A stretch of DNA of 10,195 bases from an uncultured Bacteroides sp. (GCF_910578895.1 NZ_CAJTSC010000048.1:12688-22882), one strand, 5' to 3'; counted from the first letter of the stretch, positions 1 to 6,835 are shown. The notes: generated by a model from the sequence alone, not told the origin. Translations and numbers: made by a program.

Positions 1-26
1 TATTAAAGGCCTGTTTTCTCTCTTTT

Positions 27-650
27 TTATGCGATTAGTATATGCCGGTCGCACCCTTCGGCAAAATCCTTGTCGTGCGATACTGCCAGTATGGCAGTCC
101 CTTTTTGAGTTTGGCGGCGCAAAAAGGCAAGTACCTTTCCCGTGGAGCCTGAGTCGAGTGCCGAAGTCGGTTCGTCTACTATGATTAGTGGTTTGTTAAT
201 CATGGAAGCCACAGCTATCATCATCCGTTGGCGCTGTCCGCCGGATATCTCGTTTACACGTTTATGATATAATTCTCTTTCAAGTCCCAGCTCTTCGAAA
301 CAGCTGAACAACTGTGTTTCGGAGAATGGCGTAGCCCGGTTGGCCTTCAGATTGAAAGGCAGCTGTATCATGTCCCTTACCCACTCTAACGGGAGTGCCA
401 GTTCTTGCGGAATCCAAGCTATTTGCTTGCGGATAAGGTCTATGTTGGTTTTGTTCAATATGATATTATTGACCGTGATACGTCCTTCCTGCAAGGGTAT
501 GAAGCCGAGTATGGCATTAAGGAGAGAGGTTTTTCCGCATCCGGACGAACCGGAAATGCTGGCAATCTCCCCTCTTCTCAAATGCATGTTGAATTGGGAG
601 AGCAACATATCATTGCCGTATGCGATACCGGCATTTTCTATCTGTAGCAT
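27..650 (-). CDS. ABC transporter ATP-binding protein (FetA/YbbL-like, substrate unknown)
   Basis: A 207-residue stand-alone nucleotide-binding subunit that would hydrolyse ATP at the inner face of the cytoplasmic membrane to power a separate permease. All core motifs are visible in order: Walker A GSSGCGKTS at residues 34-42, Q-loop Gln82, signature ISGGQRQR at 135-142, Walker B LIIVDEP with catalytic Glu160, D-loop SALD at 163-166 and H-loop His192. There is no fused membrane domain, so a permease partner is expected; nothing follows within the 26 bases left before the window edge, so it would lie outside. The short length and overall look resemble E. coli FetA (YbbL), which pairs with FetB; that assignment is a guess from memory of the family. 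The substrate cannot be read from an ATPase alone. The ATG at 648-650 is preceded by TAnnTTTG-type boxes on the same strand. Confidence 0.9.
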   Translation of the reverse strand: MLQIENAGIAYGNDMLLSQFNMHLRRGEIASISGSSGCGKTSLLNAILGFIPLQEGRITVNNIILNKTNIDLIRKQIAWIPQELALPLEWVRDMIQLPFNLKANRATPFSETQLFSCFEELGLERELYHKRVNEISGGQRQRMMIAVASMINKPLIIVDEPTSALDSGSTGKVLAFLRRQTQKGTAILAVSHDKDFAEGCDRHILIA

Positions 651-676
651 ATATGTAAATTCTTTAGTCTCTATTG

Positions 677-707
677 CAAAGGTAAGGAAAAAAGATTTGC
701 AAAGATA
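677..707 (-). promoter_or_regulatory. Candidate Bacteroides-type promoter boxes for the ABC ATPase gene
   Basis: Read on the minus strand, two matches to the Bacteroides -7 consensus TAnnTTTG lie upstream of the ATG: TACCTTTG (plus-strand 684-677) and TATCTTTG (707-700). The nearer one would give a leader of roughly 20 bases. Neither has a clear TTTG -33 element at the usual 19-21 base spacing, so which is used is uncertain. Confidence 0.45.
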
Positions 708-727
708 ACTTTATACTTTTATCTTTG
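696..727 (+). promoter_or_regulatory. Bacteroides-type promoter for the DUF2148 gene
   Basis: A -33 TTTG at 696-699 and a -7 TATCTTTG at 720-727 are separated by 20 bases, matching the known Bacteroides sigma-ABfr consensus (TTTG, 19-21 bases, TAnnTTTG). Transcription would begin a few bases after 727, so the GTG at 727 cannot be the start codon; the ATG at 757 fits. Confidence 0.7.
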
Positions 728-756
728 TGTCACTAATTAATATCAGGAAAGAAAGT

Positions 757-1296
757 ATGATACAGAACGAACGGGATTGCCGCCATGAGCATGTGCTCAA
801 TGTGGCGCGGCAAATGATGACTGCCGCACGTACGGCACCTAAAGGAAAAGGCATAGATGTGATTGAAACAGCGTTGGTGACGGGTGAAGACCTGAAAAAG
901 CTTTCGGAAAAGATGATTGCCATGGTGGAAGAATTGGGAATGAAATTCTTTCTCCGTGATGCTGCAAATGTCTTGCAGGCAGAATGTGTTGTTATAATAG
1001 GTACGCGCGAGCAGGCGCAAGGATTGAACTGCGGGCATTGCGGTTTTTCGACTTGTGCCGCGCGTGTTGAAGGAGTGCCTTGCGCCCTGAATACGGTGGA
1101 TGTGGGAATTGCCGTCGGTTCGGCTTGTGCCATGGCTGCCGATATGCGGGTAGATAGCCGCGTGATGTTTTCTGCCGGGTTGGCTGCGCAGCGAATGAAT
1201 TGGCTGAAAGATTGTAAGGCTGTATTCGCCATTCCGGTCAGTGCATCTTCCAAAAATCCGTTCTTTGACCGGAAACCTAAGGAAGACAAGAAATAA
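757..1296 (+). CDS. Ferredoxin-domain protein, DUF2148 type
   Basis: A 179-residue cytoplasmic protein (no signal peptide or membrane segment). Its centre carries four cysteines spaced C-x2-C-x4-C-x8-C (Cys92, Cys95, Cys100, Cys109), which suggests an iron-sulfur cluster site. A conserved-looking stretch with Asp115, Gly117, Gly121 and Cys124 follows. This arrangement matches my recollection of the DUF2148 'ferredoxin domain-containing protein' family, whose biochemical role is not known to me. An upstream in-frame GTG at 727 sits inside the promoter's -7 box, whereas the ATG at 757 follows a purine-rich AGGAAAGAAAG, so the ATG is chosen. The gene lies 117 bases upstream of agmatine deiminase on the same strand and could be cotranscribed with it. 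The C-terminus is basic and lysine-rich. Redox or electron-transfer function is inference only. Confidence 0.8.
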   Translation: MIQNERDCRHEHVLNVARQMMTAARTAPKGKGIDVIETALVTGEDLKKLSEKMIAMVEELGMKFFLRDAANVLQAECVVIIGTREQAQGLNCGHCGFSTCAARVEGVPCALNTVDVGIAVGSACAMAADMRVDSRVMFSAGLAAQRMNWLKDCKAVFAIPVSASSKNPFFDRKPKEDKK

Positions 1297-1347
1297 CTTA
1301 CTGATTGAATGATAGTTGAATATCTATATACAAGTAAATAAATGGGA

Positions 1348-1355
1348 TATTTTTG
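1348..1355 (+). promoter_or_regulatory. Possible -7 box upstream of aguA
   Basis: TATTTTTG matches TAnnTTTG and sits about 60 bases before the ATG at 1414. No TTTG occurs at the right -33 spacing; the nearest TTG (1316-1318) is 29 bases away. If it is real, aguA-aguB has its own promoter and the upstream ATG at 1342 cannot be the start. Confidence 0.25.
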
Positions 1356-1413
1356 TGGAATTCCATTAGGTGGAACTACTGAAAAAGAGTGCCAGGTGCG
1401 TTTTGGCAAGAAC

Positions 1414-2457
1414 ATGACTTTCCAGGTGGAAACGAGGTCTCCTCATCTGCCTGCCGAATGGGCTTTGCAAAGCGGTGTGCAGCTTACATGGCCTCATGCA
1501 GGTACGGACTGGGTATATATGCTTGACGAAGTGCAACAGTGCTTCGTTGCCATTGCAACCGAGATAGCCAAACGGGAGTTGCTGTTGATTGTGACTCCGG
1601 AACCGGAGTGTGTAAAAGAACAAATTTCCGGAAAAGTCAATATGGAAAATGTCCGTTTTCTGGAGTGTGAGACCAATGACACTTGGGCACGCGATCATGG
1701 AGCTGTCACCATGCTGGACACGGAAGGGGCTTCGCTGCTGGATTTTACTTTCAATGGTTGGGGATTGAAATTCGCTGCGGATAAAGACAACCGAATAACC
1801 CGTCGGGCTGTTGAAGCCGAAATATTGAAAGGATGCTACGTAAACCGTCTGGGCTTCGTGCTGGAAGGTGGCTCCATTGAAAGTGACGGCATGGGAACGT
1901 TGCTTACTACTTCGGAATGCCTGCTTTCGCCCAATCGCAACGGGCAATTGAATAAGGTGGAAATTGAAGAATATCTTCGTTCTGTATTCCACCTTGAGCG
2001 GGTGCTTTGGTTGGATTACGGTTATCTGGCAGGAGATGATACGGACAGCCATGTAGATACACTTGCCCGCTTGTGTTCGCCGGATACGATAGCCTATGTA
2101 CAGTGCCGTGATACGAATGACGAGCATTACGAACAACTGCACCGGATGGAAGAACAACTGAAGACATTCCGCACACTCGGCGGAGAACCTTACCGTCTGT
2201 TGGCATTGCCAATGGCGGATAAAATAGAAGTTAATGGTGAAAGACTTCCGGCTACGTATGCCAATTTCCTGATAATGAATGATGCGGTGCTATATCCCAC
2301 ATATAATCAACCGGAGAATGACATGTGTGCCCGAGAGGTTTTACAGGAAGCCTTTCCCGAACGTGAGATTATAGGGATAGACTGCCGTGCCTTGATAAAG
2401 CAACATGGTTCGCTGCATTGTGTCACGATGCAGTATCCGATAGGAGTGATTAAATAA
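1414..2457 (+). CDS. aguA: Agmatine deiminase (agmatine iminohydrolase)
   Basis: Hydrolyses agmatine to N-carbamoylputrescine and ammonia, the second step from arginine to putrescine. From the ATG at 1414 the protein is 347 residues, a normal size for the peptidylarginine-deiminase-like fold. Family motifs appear in order: PAEW at 13-16, TWPH at 25-28, NDTWARD ending at Asp94, LEGGSIESDG with Glu151, LLTTSECLLSPNRN at 163-176, DSHVD with His213, and HGSLHCVTMQ with the nucleophile Cys336. Asp94, Glu151, His213 and Cys336 fit the family's catalytic set. The reading frame also opens at an ATG at 1342, adding 24 residues, but that extension does not resemble the family N-terminus (homologues begin shortly before PAEW), so 1414 is preferred. 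The gene ends 14 bases before aguB, so the two are almost certainly cotranscribed. No arginine decarboxylase, the source of agmatine, is in the window. Confidence 0.9.
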   Translation: MTFQVETRSPHLPAEWALQSGVQLTWPHAGTDWVYMLDEVQQCFVAIATEIAKRELLLIVTPEPECVKEQISGKVNMENVRFLECETNDTWARDHGAVTMLDTEGASLLDFTFNGWGLKFAADKDNRITRRAVEAEILKGCYVNRLGFVLEGGSIESDGMGTLLTTSECLLSPNRNGQLNKVEIEEYLRSVFHLERVLWLDYGYLAGDDTDSHVDTLARLCSPDTIAYVQCRDTNDEHYEQLHRMEEQLKTFRTLGGEPYRLLALPMADKIEVNGERLPATYANFLIMNDAVLYPTYNQPENDMCAREVLQEAFPEREIIGIDCRALIKQHGSLHCVTMQYPIGVIK

Positions 2458-2471
2458 AAGAAATATAGATT

Positions 2472-3356
2472 ATGAGAAAAATAAAAGTAGGTATCATTCA
2501 GCAGGCTAATGTGGCGGATATGCGCATCAATCTGATGAACTTGGCAAAGAGTATTGAAGCTTGCGCTGCCCACGGTGCGCAATTGGTAGTGTTGCAGGAA
2601 CTGCATAACTCGCTCTACTTCTGCCAGACGGAGAATACCCAATTGTTTGATTTGGCGGAACCTATTCCCGGACCGTCAACCGGTTTCTATTCGGAATTGG
2701 CTGCTGCCAACAACATTGTGTTGGTAACCTCACTGTTTGAAAAGCGCACTCCGGGATTGTATCATAATACTGCCGTTGTGTTTGAACGTGACGGCAGCAT
2801 TGCCGGAAAGTATCGCAAAATGCATATTCCTGATGATCCGGCATATTATGAGAAGTTTTATTTTACTCCCGGAGATTTAGGCTTTGAACCTATACAGACG
2901 TCTGTTGGAAAATTAGGTGTTTTGGTTTGCTGGGATCAGTGGTATCCCGAAGCAGCACGTCTTATGGCACTGAAAGGAGCCGAATTACTGATTTATCCTA
3001 CTGCTATCGGGTGGGAAAGCAGCGATACGGACGAAGAAAAGGCGCGGCAACTTAATGCGTGGATAATCTCGCAACGTGGGCATGCCGTGGCAAACGGTCT
3101 CCCGGTCATTTCGGTAAATCGTGTAGGGCATGAACCCGATCCTTCCAGGCAGACAAACGGTATTCTGTTTTGGGGGAACAGTTTTGTTGCCGGACCGCAA
3201 GGCGAGTTCTTGGCGCAAGCGGGTAATCAGCAACCGGAAAATATCGTAGTGGAAGTGGATTTGGAACGCTCGGAGAATGTTCGCCGTTGGTGGCCGTTCT
3301 TGCGCGACCGTAGAATTGATGCTTACGAAGGATTGACGAAGCGCTTTTTGGATTAA
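2472..3356 (+). CDS. aguB: N-carbamoylputrescine amidase
   Basis: A nitrilase-superfamily amidase of 294 residues, the usual full length, that hydrolyses N-carbamoylputrescine to putrescine, CO2 and ammonia in the cytoplasm. The Glu-Lys-Cys triad is clear: Glu43 in LQELHN, Lys116 in YRKMHIPDD and Cys153 in LVCWDQWYPE. The segments YFCQTEN, YEKFYFTPGD and WWPFLRDRRIDAY near the end are typical of this subfamily, as opposed to other carbon-nitrogen hydrolases. It follows aguA by 14 bases and performs the next step, which supports both names. In Bacteroides putrescine made this way is known to feed the carboxyspermidine route to spermidine; those downstream genes are not in the window. The 3' end faces the GtrA gene with 14 bases between the stop codons and no clear terminator. 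Confidence 0.93.
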   Translation: MRKIKVGIIQQANVADMRINLMNLAKSIEACAAHGAQLVVLQELHNSLYFCQTENTQLFDLAEPIPGPSTGFYSELAAANNIVLVTSLFEKRTPGLYHNTAVVFERDGSIAGKYRKMHIPDDPAYYEKFYFTPGDLGFEPIQTSVGKLGVLVCWDQWYPEAARLMALKGAELLIYPTAIGWESSDTDEEKARQLNAWIISQRGHAVANGLPVISVNRVGHEPDPSRQTNGILFWGNSFVAGPQGEFLAQAGNQQPENIVVEVDLERSENVRRWWPFLRDRRIDAYEGLTKRFLD

Positions 3357-3370
3357 GGAAAAGAGACGGC

Positions 3371-3751
3371 TTATTTGAATGTAACTTTTTTGTTCATCAG
3401 GAAATTGACTCCGCCATATACGAACAATCCTAAGAATTGAGCGAGATATTCGTTGCATTTCAGTCCTTCTACCAATCCGATAAGGAAAAGGAATTGTGCG
3501 CAATATGCCATTCCGAAAGCTATGGAAAAGAGCAGCACTTGTTGCCAAGTGTTGCTCTTTTTTTCTGTTGGGAATATCCAATACTTGCACCAGATGAAGT
3601 TATGAGTCTGCGCCAGTATATATGCAGTTATATTGGAGGACATGTAGTTGATATCCAATTCATCCATCATTACCCAAATGGTAATTGCTGTAATCAATGC
3701 ATTCAGCGTGCCGATAACAGCAAAACGGAAAATACGCGTGGACTCTTTCAC
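3371..3751 (-). CDS. GtrA-family four-helix membrane protein
   Basis: A 126-residue integral membrane protein with four hydrophobic segments at about residues 10-29, 38-54, 70-93 and 101-118. Two halves end in similar motifs, NFIWCKYWIF at 51-60 and NFLMNKKVTF at 116-125, the internal repeat typical of GtrA-like proteins. Members are linked to transport of lipid-linked sugars (undecaprenyl-phosphate-glucose in phage O-antigen modification) and to cell-wall polysaccharide work; the actual substrate here is unknown. The start codon is GTG at 3751-3749, with an AGGAG just upstream on the coding strand; the next in-frame ATG would remove the first helix, so GTG is well supported. The gene begins 20 bases after the aspS stop and is probably its operon partner. 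No glycosyltransferase, the common neighbour of such proteins, is seen. Confidence 0.88.
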   Translation of the reverse strand: MKESTRIFRFAVIGTLNALITAITIWVMMDELDINYMSSNITAYILAQTHNFIWCKYWIFPTEKKSNTWQQVLLFSIAFGMAYCAQFLFLIGLVEGLKCNEYLAQFLGLFVYGGVNFLMNKKVTFK

Positions 3752-3754
3752 TCT

Positions 3755-3759
3755 CTCCT
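3755..3759 (-). promoter_or_regulatory. Shine-Dalgarno-like site deciding the GtrA GTG start
   Basis: Minus-strand AGGAG lies three bases before the GTG, within a purine run AGGAGAGA. Clear Shine-Dalgarno sites are otherwise scarce in this window, so this one supports the non-ATG start and separate initiation within the aspS transcript. The spacing is shorter than ideal. Confidence 0.5.
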
Positions 3760-3771
3760 GTTCTCTTGTTT

Positions 3772-5529
3772 CTATTCTTTCACCTCAATAATAAGGTTCA
3801 GCTCATCCAACTGTTTCTGGTCAATAACCGAAGGTGCGTCTAACATTACATCACGACCGGAGTTGTTTTTCGGGAATGCAATGCAGTCACGGATACTGTC
3901 AAGACCGGCAAAGATACTTACCCAGCGGTCGAGGCCGTAAGCCAAACCACCGTGAGGCGGTGCTCCGAATTTGAAGGCATTCATCAAGAAGCCGAACTGT
4001 TCTTCGGCCTTTTCCGGTGTGAAGCCCAATATCTCGAACATCTTCGCCTGCAATTGAGCATCGTGGATACGGATAGAACCGCCGCCGACTTCAATACCAT
4101 TACATACCATGTCATAGGCATCGGCACGAACAGCAGCAGGATTAGTATCCAGTAAAGGAATGTCTTCATCTTTAGGATGGGTAAACGGATGGTGCATAGC
4201 CATTAAGCGACCCTCTTCCTCACTCCATTCAAACATCGGGAAATCGACTATCCAAAGCAATGCGAACTTATTCTTGTCACGCAATCCCAATTGGTTACCC
4301 ATTTCCAAACGGAGTTCGTTCAGTTGCTTGCGGGTCTTCATTACATCATCACCGCTTAAAATGAGAATTAAATCACCCGGTTTTGCGCCAAAGGCTGCTT
4401 TCATTTCTTGCAGGACCTCTTGTGTGTAGAATTTGTCTACACTGGATTTTACAGTACCGTCCGCTTCTACACGGGCATATACCATACCTTTTGCTCCGAT
4501 TTGCGGCTTCTTTACGAACTCGGTCAGGGCATCCAGTTGTTTACGGGTATAGCTTGCAGCACCTTCGGCACAAATACCGCCGATGTATGCGGCATTGTCG
4601 AACACAGAGAAACCGTGACCTTTCATGATATCCATTAATTCTACGAACTTCATGCCGAAACGTAAGTCGGGTTTGTCGCTACCATAATATTTCATGGCAT
4701 CTGCCCAAGGCATGCGTTGGAAGGGTCCGGTCAACTCAACGCCACGAAGTTCCTTGAAAAGATATTTAGCCATACCTTCAAAAAGTTCGATTACATCGTC
4801 CTGCTGTACAAACGACATTTCGCAGTCGATTTGTGTAAATTCCGGCTGGCGGTCGGCGCGCAAGTCTTCATCGCGGAAACATTTGGCAATCTGGAAGTAA
4901 CGGTCAAATCCCGAAACCATCAGCAATTGCTTTAATGTCTGAGGGCTTTGCGGCAGTGCATAGAATTGCCCCGGATTCATGCGTGAGGGAACAACAAAAT
5001 CGCGTGCGCCTTCCGGTGTGGAACCTATAAGGAGAGGTGTTTCCACTTCAATAAATCCTTTGCTATCCAAGTATTTGCGTACTTCGATTGTCATTTTATG
5101 GCGCAACTCCAGATTTTTGCGTACTGCGGCACGACGTAAATCCAGATAGCGGTATTTCATACGGATGTCATCGCCACCGTCCGTATTATCCTCGATAGTG
5201 AAAGGAGGAGTTAAAGCTGAATTCAGAACATTCAGTTCCGAAACAATGATTTCGATGTCTCCGGTAGGAATATTTTTGTTTTTGTTGAAACGTTCGTTCA
5301 CCGTTCCTACTATCTGGATTACGAATTCGCGACCCAAGTGGTTCGCTTGTTCGCAAAGTTCGGCATCTACCTCTTCATTAAAAACCAATTGGGTAATTCC
5401 GTAACGGTCGCGGAGGTCTACGAATGTCATACCACCCATTTTACGGCTGCGCTGTACCCAGCCTGCCAGTGTCACTTGCTTGTTAACATCGGAGATACGC
5501 AATTCTCCGCAGGTGTGTGATCTATACAT
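3772..5529 (-). CDS. aspS: Aspartate--tRNA ligase (aspartyl-tRNA synthetase)
   Basis: Charges tRNA-Asp with aspartate in the cytoplasm. At 585 residues it matches the bacterial-type class IIb enzyme. The N-terminal OB-fold anticodon-binding domain covers roughly residues 1-110 (GWVQRSRKMGG, FVDLRDRYGITQ). Motif 1 lies around VETPLL at 162-167, motif 2 is FRDEDLRADRQPEF at 218-231, the bacterial GAD insertion spans about 280-410, and motif 3 is GLAYGLDRWV at 528-537 with Arg535. HHPFTHPK at 446-453 is also family-typical. Residue 31 is Met where, as I recall, reported non-discriminating enzymes carry His, which would favour a tRNA-Asp-specific enzyme; this is a weak inference. The ATG at 5529-5527 gives the standard MYRSHTCGEL start. 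The upstream 220-base spacer holds a candidate promoter, and the GtrA gene follows in the same direction. Confidence 0.97.
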   Translation of the reverse strand: MYRSHTCGELRISDVNKQVTLAGWVQRSRKMGGMTFVDLRDRYGITQLVFNEEVDAELCEQANHLGREFVIQIVGTVNERFNKNKNIPTGDIEIIVSELNVLNSALTPPFTIEDNTDGGDDIRMKYRYLDLRRAAVRKNLELRHKMTIEVRKYLDSKGFIEVETPLLIGSTPEGARDFVVPSRMNPGQFYALPQSPQTLKQLLMVSGFDRYFQIAKCFRDEDLRADRQPEFTQIDCEMSFVQQDDVIELFEGMAKYLFKELRGVELTGPFQRMPWADAMKYYGSDKPDLRFGMKFVELMDIMKGHGFSVFDNAAYIGGICAEGAASYTRKQLDALTEFVKKPQIGAKGMVYARVEADGTVKSSVDKFYTQEVLQEMKAAFGAKPGDLILILSGDDVMKTRKQLNELRLEMGNQLGLRDKNKFALLWIVDFPMFEWSEEEGRLMAMHHPFTHPKDEDIPLLDTNPAAVRADAYDMVCNGIEVGGGSIRIHDAQLQAKMFEILGFTPEKAEEQFGFLMNAFKFGAPPHGGLAYGLDRWVSIFAGLDSIRDCIAFPKNNSGRDVMLDAPSVIDQKQLDELNLIIEVKE

Positions 5530-5541
5530 CTTATCTTTATT

Positions 5542-5570
5542 ATTTTACAAATTACTATTTACAATTTACT
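5542..5570. repeat. Imperfect tandem 14-15-base AT-rich repeat in the aspS leader
   Basis: Two adjoining units, ATTTTACAAATTACT (5542-5556) and ATTTACAATTTACT (5557-5570), differ by one extra T and one A/T change. They fall in the presumed untranslated leader of aspS, ending 13 bases from its start codon. No function is visible beyond possible slippage or an unstructured leader. Confidence 0.6.
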
Positions 5571-5628
5571 GTTTGGCGATGCAGCATCAGGATGTATGCG
5601 CATTGTCAAAATGAGAATTAATGTTGCG

Positions 5629-5663
5629 CAAAAATACATAAAACATATTACAGACGTATCAAA
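5629..5663 (-). promoter_or_regulatory. Candidate promoter for aspS
   Basis: On the minus strand, TATTTTTG (5636-5629) matches TAnnTTTG and TTTG (5663-5660) lies 23 bases upstream of it, slightly longer than the usual 19-21. The predicted leader is about 90 bases. I saw no T-box or other recognisable leader control element, only a short GATGCTGCATC palindrome. Confidence 0.45.
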
Positions 5664-5717
5664 ACAGATAAGTTTATTTAAAAAAACAATATTATATGAT
5701 AGCTGAAAGGTAGAATC

Positions 5718-5743
5718 CAAGACATACTCTCTCTGTAGTCTTG
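5718..5743 (-). other. Hairpin downstream of the lipid kinase gene
   Basis: CAAGAC at 5718-5723 pairs with GTCTTG at 5738-5743, and TAC/GTA continue the stem after a one-base bulge, leaving a CT-rich loop. It lies just beyond the kinase stop codon, so it may stabilise or end that transcript. No run of U follows on the coding strand, so it is not a convincing intrinsic terminator. Confidence 0.35.
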
Positions 5744-5749
5744 TATCCG

Positions 5750-6793
5750 CTAATTCTTTCTAAGCCTCTTTATTTGTTCTTTGCCTTTGTCCAATATCAT
5801 TCTGTTTGTATGCGTAATATCTTCCAGTATGGCTTCGTTTATTTGCTTCAAGCCGTTAATGTAATCTTGTGCGCGCTGTAATACATTCAATGAGTTTTTT
5901 TCCGCATTTTTAGGCACAATGACCTGCAATCCGCTTTTGATTATGTTTACATCAATATTCTCTTCCATCATCATCGGATCTCCATCGAAATGTACTACTC
6001 CCGGTTTTGAACGATGGATGCGGAGTGTTTTGCACCGAAAAGTCTTTATGCGGCTGTTTTGGTCAATGGTTTTATTGAACAACTGGAATGATAATGCCGG
6101 TACGTCCAATACAGTGAACGGCTCCAGGATAGTAACATCCAATAAACCGTCGTTTAACGTGGCCTGCGGAGTTATGTATGCGTTGTTGCCATATTGTGAG
6201 GCGTTTCCGCATGCTATCAGGAAAGCTTTATATCGTGATGTACTGCCGTCCATTTCCAATTCGTATGTTTCCGGTTTATACTTTAGGCTTTCGAGCAGCG
6301 TCTTCTCTAAATAGATGAGCGGTCCTCTCCTGCCGGCTTTGGAAAATTTCAGGCTGACAAATGCATCAAACCCTACTCCGCAGGTACAGAAAAAAGGGAC
6401 ATTGTTGATTTTGCCATAGTCGATAATGTCTATCAATCCTTCATTGATGATGTCAATCGCCTTTTTGGCTTCCATAGGGATTTGCAGATGGCGTGCCAAT
6501 CCGTTTCCTGAGCCACATGGGATAATGCCCAATGCGGTTCTGGTATGTACCAATGAACGTGCTATTTCGTTGATTGTTCCGTCTCCGCCAATGGCGACAA
6601 CGGCAAAAACCTCTTCTTTTGCTTTTCGGGCAGCTATTTCAACAGCATGCCCTGCCCGTTCCGTATAAATTACTTCCGGTATGTAGCGGCTTTTGTCCAA
6701 TTTTTCATCAAGCCATTTCAATATCTGCTCCTTACCCTGCGTACCGGATATGGGATTTATTATAAATGATATTTTCTTTTTATTCTCGTCCAT
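5750..6793 (-). CDS. Lipid kinase of the diacylglycerol/sphingosine kinase superfamily (YegS/DgkB-like)
   Basis: A 347-residue cytoplasmic or membrane-peripheral kinase that should transfer phosphate from ATP to a lipid hydroxyl. The catalytic domain shows INPISGTQGK at 12-21, the nucleotide-binding GGDGT at 69-73, PCGSGNGLAR at 92-101, NDGLLDV at 214-220 and FDGDP at 269-273. In most relatives the last motif is DGE; here the Glu is Asp272, a conservative but notable change. The typical family length is about 300 residues, and this protein carries some 50 extra C-terminal residues (about 295-347) that look helical, end in a basic KEQIKRLRKN, and could mediate membrane contact or pairing. The substrate is not readable: diacylglycerol, undecaprenol-like lipid, sphinganine or ceramide are all possible. 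It is transcribed divergently from serine palmitoyltransferase with 205 bases between, which makes a sphingoid substrate attractive. Function by family is solid, substrate open. Confidence 0.88.
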   Translation of the reverse strand: MDENKKKISFIINPISGTQGKEQILKWLDEKLDKSRYIPEVIYTERAGHAVEIAARKAKEEVFAVVAIGGDGTINEIARSLVHTRTALGIIPCGSGNGLARHLQIPMEAKKAIDIINEGLIDIIDYGKINNVPFFCTCGVGFDAFVSLKFSKAGRRGPLIYLEKTLLESLKYKPETYELEMDGSTSRYKAFLIACGNASQYGNNAYITPQATLNDGLLDVTILEPFTVLDVPALSFQLFNKTIDQNSRIKTFRCKTLRIHRSKPGVVHFDGDPMMMEENIDVNIIKSGLQVIVPKNAEKNSLNVLQRAQDYINGLKQINEAILEDITHTNRMILDKGKEQIKRLRKN

Positions 6794-6827
6794 TTAAACG
6801 AATATGACTACGGGGTTTTCTGTTATG

Positions 6828-6835
6828 CAAAAGTA
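6828..6835 (-). promoter_or_regulatory. Candidate -7 box for the lipid kinase gene
   Basis: Minus-strand TACTTTTG (6835-6828) matches TAnnTTTG and lies 34 bases before the ATG, giving a leader of under 30 bases. No TTTG stands at the proper -33 spacing. Confidence 0.4.

Noticed and set aside
1..26. Start of a permease gene partner of the ABC ATPase
   Set aside because: The 26 bases downstream of the ATPase stop contain no start codon on the minus strand, so nothing can be called inside the window.
340..708. Plus-strand frames opposite the ABC ATPase
   Set aside because: Antisense to a gene with every ABC motif intact; no start signals or domain.
711..1415. Long minus-strand reading frame (234 codons) opposite the DUF2148 gene
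   Set aside because: It is antisense to a gene with a clear promoter and cysteine motif, has low-complexity Ser/Arg-rich composition, and shows no recognisable domain.
1366..2157. Minus-strand reading frame of 263 codons opposite aguA
   Set aside because: It lies wholly within agmatine deiminase, whose motifs are unmistakable on the other strand; the antisense translation shows no family features.
3340..3366. Possible terminator hairpin between aguB and the GtrA gene (CTTTT...AAAAG)
   Set aside because: Only five A-T rich pairs, partly inside the aguB coding end, and no following T run.
2985..3590. Minus-strand frame of 201 codons spanning the end of aguB and part of the GtrA gene
   Set aside because: It overlaps two well-supported genes in other frames and has no recognisable motif.
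5575..5615. Possible structured RNA or T-box in the aspS leader
   Set aside because: Only a short GATGC/GCATC palindrome is present; no T-box sequence or extended stem-loops can be seen.
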